Position numbers and translations under genes: made by a program | Virus record (IMG/VR): IMGVR_UViG_3300037261_000140 | Coordinates: 1-44,948 of that record | Direction: 5' to 3' (one strand) | Origin: a virus | Length of the DNA stretch: 44,948 nt | Shown: positions 38,085 through 44,948 of the stretch, piece by piece | Layout: each line of letters starts with the position of its first letter | How positions within the stretch are numbered: position 1 is the first letter of the stretch | Notes under the pieces: model-generated | Seen by the model: the letters and a program-made list of their open reading frames with translations, nothing else | The model's database searches: none | What the model was told of the DNA's origin: nothing

Positions 38085-39941
38085 TTAGAAACTCCAGTGA
38101 AATCCGCCCTTCTTTCCATTACCTCCAGATAAACCGTCTCCGCCAAGTCTGTTGGTAATTTCGGCCTTCATTTGGGCCTCGGCGGCTGGGTTTGAGCTTT
38201 TTTGAGCATTTTCTTCTGGGGTTACCATTTGGGGCTTCTGTGGTCCCTTGATCGGGAATAGGTTTTGACCAACGTAACGCATTGCGTCAGCTTGGTCGGC
38301 AACACCCGGCGTATCGTCGGGCTCCAAAGTAGGGTTCCCGGCGGAGTCCAGTTTAAAGTGATGCTTCATGAAGGCATCTACGACTTTTTTGGTCTGATCG
38401 GTCAAAACGACCTTGAGGAGCCGGCGGCCATAGCCGTCCAAAATCTTTGATCTAAGGGCCTCAATGCCGCCCATAACGTCTTTGTCAAAATTGGGGGCTC
38501 TCATACCATTCTTGTTGAAAGACTTCAAGGATGCTGGCATACCAGTATCGCAGAACCATCTGGCCGGGTTGTAGCGATCCCTGTATTTCTTGGCCACTTC
38601 CAATTGGTCCGCGAATTCTAGGCCGGGGGAACTGAAACAGTCCACAATCCAGATCTCGCCATTTGGAATGAGTGCGAATATGACAATGACGTAATCATGT
38701 GTATATCCCCAGTCAACACCTGCGCAGAAAGAAAGACCTAAATTTTTCATGACCAAAAGAAGATCTGTTTCAGAGACTTTCTTTCGGAATTCACCCATAA
38801 GGGTTTCATATGCTTTTTCTAAAGTGATGACGTTGCCATTGACCGTACTTGATTCAAAACGAGGATAGACCAAGCCTTTAGATGAAGGCTTCCAGCACAT
38901 CAGCTGGGCTTCTCCCATGTCAGGATTTGTTTTCTTAAAGTTGTTGATGACGACATCGATTGGTTTATAGAGTCCGCCGGTCGCACTGGCTGGACGGTTT
39001 GCCAGACCCATCTTACAAACGGGCAACAGTCGGCATTTACGACAGCCTTCAAAAGCCTGTTTTACCAATTCATACTTGGGTTGTTCAACATCGGGCAGAT
39101 TATTGAAATCTTCAACTGAGATTTGTTTTAAGGGCAATGATTTGGCAACATAAACATCTTTTCGCTTGCCGGTAGGGATATGTCGTTCTTCCGGGCACCT
39201 TTCAGCCACGTCAACGATATTCCACCGAAGAACCGTGTCGCCCGAGATCGGGGCCATATCTAATTCTTTTTGCATGAGACCGAAAGCGAACTTACGAGTC
39301 GAGAGTTTAATCGTTAAAGGATAAATCCCTTTGGCGTATCCAGGAATCAGCTTGGCTTCATCGTAAGCCAAAGGATCTTTAACAACGTCGATCTCATCGA
39401 CAAATAGCAAAGAAGTATGTTCTGAGTTCGCACCGGAAAGTGTCGCAATAACGATCTTGATGTAAACGTCTTCTCCGCTCGGAGTGCGATATTCAACTTT
39501 GCTTTTATTTTGACTTCTATTAACCCATCCGGCCACATCAAGTAGCGGTTGGATTTTATTGAAAAAATAGTTAATGTATTGGATTGACTTAGCGGATTGA
39601 GATTGAATAGCCGCCATGTGAGCTATCGTCACTTCAAAATGAAGCATCAAAAGGGTTTCAAGGATAGATGCCGAAAGAGTTTTAAAACCTTCCCGGCAAG
39701 ATAGCATGATAAATCCAGGATTCTTATTTCCGGTGTTGTTTAAGATGGTACTGTAGATTGTCCACATCGCATCGACTGGACTACTGTTACTGTCATTGTC
39801 GATGAAACCTTGAGGCATGTCGAGACCAAAGAACAGGTTTATCCAGTCCTTTAATTCAGTGGCATTGGTTAATTTACGAAAGAGAAGTTTGGCCATACTT
39901 TGACGGTCGGCATCTGAACATTCTCTAAAATTCATTATCAT
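38085..39941 (-). CDS. terminase large subunit
   Basis: ATG 39941 forms an ATGA overlap with the 60-aa gene; an upstream TTG (39956) is less likely. The ATPase half has a deviant Walker A (SCREGFKT, about residue 82) and Walker B TSLLFVDEIDVV. The nuclease half has GVDWGYTHDYVIVIFAL (first Asp), IVDCFSSPG, WFCDTGMPAS and DQADAMRYVGQ (last Asp), the RNase H-like site that cuts DNA at packaging. A Cys-rich insert (CRKCRLLPVCKMG) could bind zinc or Fe-S. It pumps DNA through the portal. A C-terminal Gly/Lys tail (GGDGLSGGNGKKGGFHWSF) follows. Confidence 0.9.
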   Translation of the reverse strand: MIMNFRECSDADRQSMAKLLFRKLTNATELKDWINLFFGLDMPQGFIDNDSNSSPVDAMWTIYSTILNNTGNKNPGFIMLSCREGFKTLSASILETLLMLHFEVTIAHMAAIQSQSAKSIQYINYFFNKIQPLLDVAGWVNRSQNKSKVEYRTPSGEDVYIKIVIATLSGANSEHTSLLFVDEIDVVKDPLAYDEAKLIPGYAKGIYPLTIKLSTRKFAFGLMQKELDMAPISGDTVLRWNIVDVAERCPEERHIPTGKRKDVYVAKSLPLKQISVEDFNNLPDVEQPKYELVKQAFEGCRKCRLLPVCKMGLANRPASATGGLYKPIDVVINNFKKTNPDMGEAQLMCWKPSSKGLVYPRFESSTVNGNVITLEKAYETLMGEFRKKVSETDLLLVMKNLGLSFCAGVDWGYTHDYVIVIFALIPNGEIWIVDCFSSPGLEFADQLEVAKKYRDRYNPARWFCDTGMPASLKSFNKNGMRAPNFDKDVMGGIEALRSKILDGYGRRLLKVVLTDQTKKVVDAFMKHHFKLDSAGNPTLEPDDTPGVADQADAMRYVGQNLFPIKGPQKPQMVTPEENAQKSSNPAAEAQMKAEITNRLGGDGLSGGNGKKGGFHWSF

Positions 39942-40120
39942 AATCGGGATTTCCAATAAACGCAGATTAAATAGTGGAGCAAACCACCTATGGCGATATG
40001 GACTTGAAAGGCATGTCGGTATCCATGTCTCAAGGCAGAAGTCTTATGGACGTGGATCATCAGAATGGGTTCATGACCATGCATTTCTTGGCATGTAATT
40101 TCCATTCCGCCTATTTTCAT
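39938..40120 (-). CDS. 60-aa His-rich small gene between terminase genes
   Basis: ATGA overlaps at both ends (40117-40120 with the upstream gene; 39938-39941 with the large terminase) show it is a true coding link. Nine His residues lie in the middle (CQEMHGHEPILMIHVHKTSALRHGYRHAFQVHI), which could bind metal; the C terminus has a hydrophobic part (IAIGGLLHYLICVYW). Function unknown. It may be a small terminase-associated factor or merely a coupling peptide. Confidence 0.55.
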   Translation of the reverse strand: MKIGGMEITCQEMHGHEPILMIHVHKTSALRHGYRHAFQVHIAIGGLLHYLICVYWKSRL

Positions 40121-40563
40121 TCTTCTTTCTTTTCTGCCGCCTGTAGAAATTTAGCCACAATACCAACAGCAGCAGGATTATTTTCCCGCTCTTCTTCGAT
40201 TCTTTTCTCATAAAGCTTTGTGAGTTCTTCAACGGTAGGCTGAGCCAAAGCTTCGGTGGACTTTGCGTGCCTACCAGCTTGACGAGTAGTGGCCAGTTCA
40301 TTTCTTTCAATGATCTGGTCAGGAGTCAATTCCGCAGCTTTCTTTGGAAGAGGTCTTTCGCCCGGAGCAAAACCAACACTGGCCAAATCAAGCCCATTAT
40401 CTAATGCGAATTGCTTCAACATCCGAAGAGCAGTATTCAGAAGTCTAATTTCTGATTTGGCCTGGCCAAGTTCTAATCTGGCACTATAGAGTTCCTCTTC
40501 TAGACGTTCAATAGTTTCTGGTAATGATTCTGCATAGTCGTCATTCGGTCCACCTAATTCCAT
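40117..40563 (-). CDS. possible small terminase subunit (148 aa)
   Basis: The N-terminal 50 residues are a coiled coil (ETIERLEEELYSARLELGQAKSEIRLLNTALRMLKQFA). The middle is a Pro/Glu linker (GERPLPKKAAELTPDQIIERNELATTRQAGRHAKS), and the C terminus is helical (VEELTKLYEKRIEEERENNPAAVGIVAKFLQAAEKK). Position two genes before the large terminase and translation coupling to it fit a small terminase, which is often helical and oligomeric. No HTH can be pointed out, so this is by context. Confidence 0.5.
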   Translation of the reverse strand: MELGGPNDDYAESLPETIERLEEELYSARLELGQAKSEIRLLNTALRMLKQFALDNGLDLASVGFAPGERPLPKKAAELTPDQIIERNELATTRQAGRHAKSTEALAQPTVEELTKLYEKRIEEERENNPAAVGIVAKFLQAAEKKEE

Positions 40564-40574
40564 AAAATATCTCC

Positions 40575-42347
40575 TTATGGTCTTTCGTTTGCTTCGTTAA
40601 CGTATTGATCGGCCTGTGAAGTCGCCCGGCCAAATTCAGCGTCGGCCTTAGCTTCAGACCGTTCAAACATATCATCTCGGGGGTGACAGACGATTCCGCC
40701 GCACGTTCCCAGTATGGTCGCAATGCTTACTGCGTTACTTAAAGATTCCTCCACAGCCTTCGTCGCGTCAAATAGGCCTAATGACTCAGCTTTTCCGTAC
40801 TGCTGATTTTCGATGTCATAAACCAGATGGGGGTTATCTATCAGTTTTCTAAGGACTTCTTGGGCCTGTTCGGGGTTGTAACCGGCGTTATCCAGAAGCT
40901 TATTCGGCAACGCAAGGAGGGACGGCATGAGGACTTCCCTGGCCGGATCTCCGGCCTGAAGCTCAGTCGCCAGCTTAAGGAACATGTCGAGGGCGATACG
41001 GCATCCGCCGGGCAATGCACCGTGTTTGATTGCACTCCGAACGGCGCATACAGCGTCTTCGCATCTATCGTGAGCTTCTTTGAGTTCGCCATTTGATCCC
41101 CCAAAAATGGTCAGTTTTGCAATACCATTGGTTATTTTGCCAAGACGTTCTTCTAACCACATCTTATCGGCATCACTTTCTGCGCCGGCTATCATGGTTT
41201 TTAGTTCATCGGCCCTGATTTCAACAAGTGTCGGATCAGGATTACCAATGACCGTGGAACGAAATCGGTAACATTCAAAAGATTCTGGGCCAACTCCAAG
41301 ATCGCCCATTGTTGCATTTTGGACTGGATCTTTCATGCTGAATACTTTGGCCCCAGTGAAGGCAGCCAAGTCGTGCAAGAAATGGAGTTGACTATTGGTG
41401 AACTGATGCATTGGCGTAACCAGAGGAACAATGTTCATAGTTGTTGGATTATTCATGTTAAACGCCAACTGCGTCAGGACCGACTCACTAAAACCGTGAG
41501 CCACGACAACAATGTTTTTGAAGTCACTGTTGCCTTCTTCTACATACTTTCTACCGATGCCATCGAATAGACCTTGAAAACTTATGAGGTCATTAACCAT
41601 GCCATCATAAAGGATGTACAAAGGTTTTTCTAAATAACAGCGTTGATTACCTTGGTCATTAATGAAGGCCGTATGGAATTTTCCGATACTCTCTTCGTAG
41701 CCCATGGGAATAGGGAATCCATCGATCCGTTCGACCTTGTATCCGGACTTTCCGGATAGTTCGCGAATGGTAACGTGAGAAGAGTCACCGTATCCGACTT
41801 CTTCAAAGGCTTTGATAACGGCATCGGCCATATCGGTGTCACCATTGGCACTGATAGTAGCTACCATCTTGAGCATGCCTTGATTCTCAATTCCAACTGC
41901 GATACTGCGAGATTGGATGTAGGGAATCAAGATCTCTCTGGTGACCTTGTTAATTCTTCGTGCGGCCTTCTGTGGGCTATATTGTGGATTTTCTTTGCAA
42001 AAATCAAATAGGTTGGAAATAATGTTGTAGGATAAAATAGTTGCGGTGGTCGTACCGTCGCCGGCCTCTGAAGCAGTTCTTTTGGCCGCATCACGGGCTT
42101 GCTCGGTAATCAAGTGTTCATATGGATCGATTGCGCCAAGACTATCGAAAACGGTAACACCGTCTTTGGTATTTTTGTTTCCGATACCATTGAAATCACT
42201 CTCGATTAGAATGTTAAAACCGCCGGGGCCAAGTGTTCGACCGACCGCTTCAGAAACTCGATGCATTGTATCGAGAATTTTCTTCTGCAATTGTTTTTTA
42301 TCGATCATGTAAATCTTGGGGGAAGTTTTCGCTTTTCTATAAGACAT
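40575..42347 (-). CDS. groEL-like: GroEL-like chaperonin
   Basis: 590 aa, group I/phage chaperonin. Motifs: SEAVGRTLGPGGFNILIE (nucleotide-binding loop, residues 33-50), KDGVTVFDSLGAIDPYEHLITEQARDAAKRT, GDGTTTATIL (96-105; catalytic Asp region), and a C-terminal equatorial part with GALPGGCRIALDMFLKLA and IVCHPRDDM. The apical part (residues about 190-370) is divergent from host GroEL. No GroES gene is visible here and the C terminus lacks the GGM tail. Giant phages such as EL and OBP encode similar single-ring or double-ring chaperonins that fold phage proteins without GroES. AGGAGG and a TGATATAAG -10 signal lie upstream, divergent to the helicase. The symbol is descriptive only. Confidence 0.85.
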   Translation of the reverse strand: MSYRKAKTSPKIYMIDKKQLQKKILDTMHRVSEAVGRTLGPGGFNILIESDFNGIGNKNTKDGVTVFDSLGAIDPYEHLITEQARDAAKRTASEAGDGTTTATILSYNIISNLFDFCKENPQYSPQKAARRINKVTREILIPYIQSRSIAVGIENQGMLKMVATISANGDTDMADAVIKAFEEVGYGDSSHVTIRELSGKSGYKVERIDGFPIPMGYEESIGKFHTAFINDQGNQRCYLEKPLYILYDGMVNDLISFQGLFDGIGRKYVEEGNSDFKNIVVVAHGFSESVLTQLAFNMNNPTTMNIVPLVTPMHQFTNSQLHFLHDLAAFTGAKVFSMKDPVQNATMGDLGVGPESFECYRFRSTVIGNPDPTLVEIRADELKTMIAGAESDADKMWLEERLGKITNGIAKLTIFGGSNGELKEAHDRCEDAVCAVRSAIKHGALPGGCRIALDMFLKLATELQAGDPAREVLMPSLLALPNKLLDNAGYNPEQAQEVLRKLIDNPHLVYDIENQQYGKAESLGLFDATKAVEESLSNAVSIATILGTCGGIVCHPRDDMFERSEAKADAEFGRATSQADQYVNEANERP

Positions 42348-42375
42348 TTTGTGTCCTCCTATTTAATTCAATGTA

Positions 42376-42384
42376 CTTATATCA
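42376..42384 (-). promoter_or_regulatory. extended -10 promoter (TGATATAAG) for the chaperonin gene
   Basis: On the minus strand TGA-TATAAG (42384-42376) predicts a start near 42369 and a roughly 22-base leader with AGGAGG. It is six bases from the plus-strand -10 of the helicase gene, so the two promoters share the region and cannot be bound at once. Confidence 0.5.
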
Positions 42385-42390
42385 GAACCA

Positions 42391-42399
42391 TGATATATT
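42391..42399 (+). promoter_or_regulatory. extended -10 promoter (TGATATATT) for the helicase gene
   Basis: TGA-TATATT predicts transcription start at about 42406, which is the GTG start codon. No ribosome site is present upstream, consistent with a leaderless mRNA. Confidence 0.5.
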
Positions 42400-42405
42400 C
42401 CCGGT

Positions 42406-43947
42406 GTGAATTTAATTATCGAAAATCCAACAAAATGTTTGATCCAAGACGCTTCTATAGACGACATGAATGCGCTGAAGATCGCGCTTACCTATGAGAA
42501 CACAGGCATTAAGCATCAATTAAAGCGATGGGCCTCTAATAGATACGAACAGCGCGAAGATCCCGTGGGATGGCAAATAGAACTTGATCGACTAAAGGGT
42601 AGTATTATCAATACTTTAGTGTTCAAGGATGAAGAAGGTCGAGACTATATTAGGCCCGGCTCTATTACTCATCTGCCAATTTACAATTCACAAATTGTAA
42701 ATCGCGTGAAATATCCAATAGCTAAGGCGGTCGCCTGGGCTCATATGCTCCCATTTGAGTTATACGACTACCAAATCGAGAGTTTCCGAAAGCTTGCCAC
42801 AGTGCGCCATGGCCATGTAGAACTTTGTACGGGGTCCGGAAAGAGCGCAATCATCCTAAAGTATTGTAGAGAGACAGGTTATCGCACTGCCATTCTAGCA
42901 CCTTCAACTAGCATTTTTGACGAACTTTTTGACAAATTTGAGTATCACTTAGGCCGGGTCCACACCGGGCGGTACGGCGATGGGAAGAAAAAAATAGATA
43001 AAAGATTCACGGTATGTTTAGGCGATAGCCTGGTAAACATCCAGCCCGGTTCTGAAGAGTGGGAATTTTTTTCAAATCTGGACGCTATTGTGGTCGATGA
43101 GAGCCATACCTGGGCCGCTGAGACCCTAGAAAAACTCTGCCACGGGCTGTTCGCGAAGGTCCCCAACAGAATATTTATGAGCGGTACACAGACACGCGGA
43201 GATGGCACCGTAAAGCTTCTCCACAGCATCATAGGGCCTTGCCAGTACACACTTACGACCAAAGAGGCCATTGCTAAGGGGTACATCCATGACCATGACT
43301 TTAGGATCGTAGAATTAGAGTCGAGCAATCCAAATTACAAGAATGCCGATATCTTAAAGATGAAAAGGGCTCACTTCCTAAACAATCGTAACATCGCGGC
43401 CTTTATCGCGAAATTCGCAAATGCCACGGCGGCGCAAGGCCTCCAGACGCTTGTTTTGGTTCAGGAACTTAGCCAAATATCCATGTTAATCCCGCTACTT
43501 AGACCGGAAACCACATATGCTTATGCCCATAGCCAGAGAAGTAAATTGGCGTTGGAAGATACTGGCCTTGTTCCCGTGGATCGCAATGATGCCGTCGAAA
43601 GATTCAACAAAAATGAAGTCAAACTTTTGATCGGGACCTCTTGTATTGGCACGGGAACTAACATTTTCCCGATGCGTAATACGTTTAATTGGGTCGGGGG
43701 ATCGTCTGAGATCGTTGCCAAGCAGGGAGCCGTAGGCCGGACGGTACGACTTTGGAAGCATAACCCCTGGAAAGACAAATGTTTACAGCACGAAAAAAAG
43801 ACGATATGGGATTTTGATCTCTCTGATATAAATACCTTTGACCACCAATTGGACAAAAGAATTGGATTCTACAGCGAATCTGGAACAGAAGTCAAGAGGA
43901 TATATCTGTATGGCAAATCCCAAAAGAAACGCGAAGGAGAGATTTGA
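42406..43947 (+). CDS. SF2 DNA helicase (T4 UvsW-like)
   Basis: 513 aa from GTG 42406. Motifs in order: YDYQIES (Q-type, 120-126), CTGSGKSA (Walker A, 141-148), AIVVDESHTW (DESH, motif II), IFMSGTQTRGDG (motif III), and a C-terminal domain with GTSCIGTGTNI and GAVGRTVRLW (motifs V and VI). The N-terminal 110 residues (IENPTKCLIQDASIDDMNALKIAL) resemble the UvsW/phage helicase N-domain. Such enzymes unwind branched DNA in recombination and replication-origin control. It is in a divergent pair with the chaperonin and overlaps the sigma-like gene by 38 bases. Confidence 0.85.
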   Translation: MNLIIENPTKCLIQDASIDDMNALKIALTYENTGIKHQLKRWASNRYEQREDPVGWQIELDRLKGSIINTLVFKDEEGRDYIRPGSITHLPIYNSQIVNRVKYPIAKAVAWAHMLPFELYDYQIESFRKLATVRHGHVELCTGSGKSAIILKYCRETGYRTAILAPSTSIFDELFDKFEYHLGRVHTGRYGDGKKKIDKRFTVCLGDSLVNIQPGSEEWEFFSNLDAIVVDESHTWAAETLEKLCHGLFAKVPNRIFMSGTQTRGDGTVKLLHSIIGPCQYTLTTKEAIAKGYIHDHDFRIVELESSNPNYKNADILKMKRAHFLNNRNIAAFIAKFANATAAQGLQTLVLVQELSQISMLIPLLRPETTYAYAHSQRSKLALEDTGLVPVDRNDAVERFNKNEVKLLIGTSCIGTGTNIFPMRNTFNWVGGSSEIVAKQGAVGRTVRLWKHNPWKDKCLQHEKKTIWDFDLSDINTFDHQLDKRIGFYSESGTEVKRIYLYGKSQKKREGEI

Positions 43948-44947
43948 CGACAGCTTTTATAAGTTAGCCGGCGAAGTCACCCGCGCCCTTGAAAAGAATA
44001 AAGACGGTACCATCCAGGAACAACAGGTAGAAGAACTCTTAGATGCCGAGATTAAATTCAAAGAAGCCATCCTAAGATATCGACAAGCTTCAGAAATATA
44101 CAAAAAATTCCTTCAAAAAGTCTGCATCGTTAACCGAAATATTTTGTCTGCACGGCCCTATTTTCGCGAAACTGCGCCCACGTTCTCCAAAAAAATCACT
44201 CCGGCCATTAAAGCAAATAATATAGAAGAACTCAAGACTTTCAACATAAATTATCAATTTATTAAGTTCATCCGGGAAGCCTGGCTTGGGCCGTTCCCTA
44301 AAAGAGGTCAGGAATTATTTGACCGCGTATTCATCGCCCGGACCAAACTGATCGAGAATAATATGCCCCTTGCTATCAACCGGGCGAAGCTCTTCTATAG
44401 AAAAACGCCAAAGAGCCATCTGACTTTGATGGACTTCATTGGGATCTGTGCGATGGGTCTGGCCGCCGGAATTGATAAGTGGTGCGGTAAGTACTCCCCG
44501 GTCTTCAGGTCCGTGTGTATTGGCCGTATGGTTGGCAATATGATTGACAGTTACAGCGAGACTATGTTACATTTCTACCCATCAGATAAAAGGGTTCTTT
44601 ACAAAGCCCACACTATCCGAGGCCGTAAGGGCATAGATAAGATTGACAATTTGACCAAAGCGGTCAATAATGCTTTTAAACAAGATCAACTTGATGGCAA
44701 GACCATCCCAAAGAATGAAGTGAACGTGAGTGAACTAAGTGCCCTAATGAATGCTGCATCGACGGTCAGCGCAGATGCTACGGTGAATGACGAAGGTTAC
44801 GGAGTCTACGCCTATACGGAAGATTCAACTCAAGACATAGAGGGTTCCTACATCAAAAAAGAAGCGACTGAAAGAATGTTACATTGCGCCAAGGATCTTC
44901 CATTGATCCACAAGAAAGTCCTGCGCTTGAAAGGTATCAAAATATGA
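43910..44947 (+). CDS. sigma factor-like protein, ends at start of region 4
   Basis: 345 aa from ATG 43910 (AAGAGGA upstream; an upstream in-frame ATG at 43838 lies inside the helicase and is rejected). Residues about 145-215 match sigma region 2: RTKLIENNMPLAINRAKLFY (2.1-like), LTLMDFIGICAMGLAAGIDKW (2.2-like) and FRSVCIGRMVGNMID (2.4-like). Residues about 240-300 (IDNLTKAVNNAFKQ, KNEVNVSELSALMNAASTVSADATVND) look like region 3. The C-terminal end (MLHCAKDLPLIHKKVLRLKGIKI) looks like the first helix of region 4, but the frame stops there, so region 4.2 (the -35 reader) is missing. It probably directs RNA polymerase to phage promoters, perhaps the AATCTT boxes. The window ends one base after the stop. 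Confidence 0.75.
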   Translation: MANPKRNAKERFDDSFYKLAGEVTRALEKNKDGTIQEQQVEELLDAEIKFKEAILRYRQASEIYKKFLQKVCIVNRNILSARPYFRETAPTFSKKITPAIKANNIEELKTFNINYQFIKFIREAWLGPFPKRGQELFDRVFIARTKLIENNMPLAINRAKLFYRKTPKSHLTLMDFIGICAMGLAAGIDKWCGKYSPVFRSVCIGRMVGNMIDSYSETMLHFYPSDKRVLYKAHTIRGRKGIDKIDNLTKAVNNAFKQDQLDGKTIPKNEVNVSELSALMNAASTVSADATVNDEGYGVYAYTEDSTQDIEGSYIKKEATERMLHCAKDLPLIHKKVLRLKGIKI

Positions 44948-44948
44948 T

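Noticed and set aside
39974-40213. 79-aa plus-strand frame opposite terminase start
   Set aside because: Antisense to two coupled minus-strand genes, with no start signal.
43838-43909. Upstream ATG for the sigma-like gene
   Set aside because: It lies deep in the helicase frame with no ribosome site; ATG 43910 has AAGAGGA.

Overview
The window is part of the genome of a tailed phage with a contractile tail (myovirus type), about 45 kb of what is probably a larger genome. The evidence is a terminase large subunit, portal, MuF-like minor head protein, prohead protease, scaffold-like protein, HK97-fold major capsid protein, tail sheath, tail tube and a very large glycine-rich tail fibre, plus phage replication and accessory genes (SF2 helicase, ATP-dependent DNA ligase, dNMP kinase, GroEL-like chaperonin, sigma-like factor, HNH endonuclease, endolysin). 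The capsid protein carries a C-terminal Ig-like insertion like that of SPO1/Twort-type phages. The host cannot be named from the sequence. There is no integrase, no insertion sequence and no CRISPR array.

Layout. Almost all virion genes lie on the minus strand and read right to left: chaperonin (42347), possible small terminase, a tiny His-rich gene, large terminase, a beta-rich structural protein, portal, a disordered structural protein, MuF-like protein, endolysin (31743). After the divergent promoter region near 26.8-27.0 kb come a 155-aa protein, scaffold, major capsid protein, a zinc-ribbon protein, a DUF3494 (ice-binding-like) protein and a fibre-like protein. Then follow neck/connector genes, a polyvalent-type protein, a 2H-phosphoesterase/lytic transglycosylase fusion, a Cas10/mCpol-like nucleotidyl-cyclase protein, an HK97-gp10-like protein, repeat-rich proteins, sheath, tube and fibres, running off the left edge. 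Plus-strand islands hold the dNMP kinase (21.4 kb), the prohead protease (27.0 kb), a ligase/RyR cluster (29.0-31.2 kb), a small-gene/HNH cluster (31.8-33.1 kb) and a helicase-sigma pair (42.4-44.9 kb).

Regulation. Two promoter-like signals recur. An AATCTT box (consensus about N-T/C-AATCTT-W-A) sits in coding orientation in front of ten virion or lysis units, including the plus-strand protease; it is a good candidate for a phage late promoter. An extended -10 signal (TGATATAWT) precedes the helicase, chaperonin, zinc-ribbon gene and a long noncoding RNA. In three of these cases the predicted transcription start coincides with the start codon or the RNA 5' end. Strong minus-directed hairpin terminators follow the capsid gene, the 135-aa fibre-like gene and the 175-aa fibre gene.

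Most unusual content: (1) DUF3494 ice-binding-like domains in the virion, one in a stand-alone protein beside the capsid gene and one, apparently circularly permuted, inserted in the tail sheath; (2) a Cas10/mCpol-like cyclase domain and a 2H phosphoesterase domain in the same late operon; (3) two structured RNAs, one with an evident pseudoknot directly after the protease stop codon and one about 360 nt long that begins with a tRNA-like fold ending in ACCA; (4) a recurring KSE peptide motif in assembly proteins that may mark processing sites.
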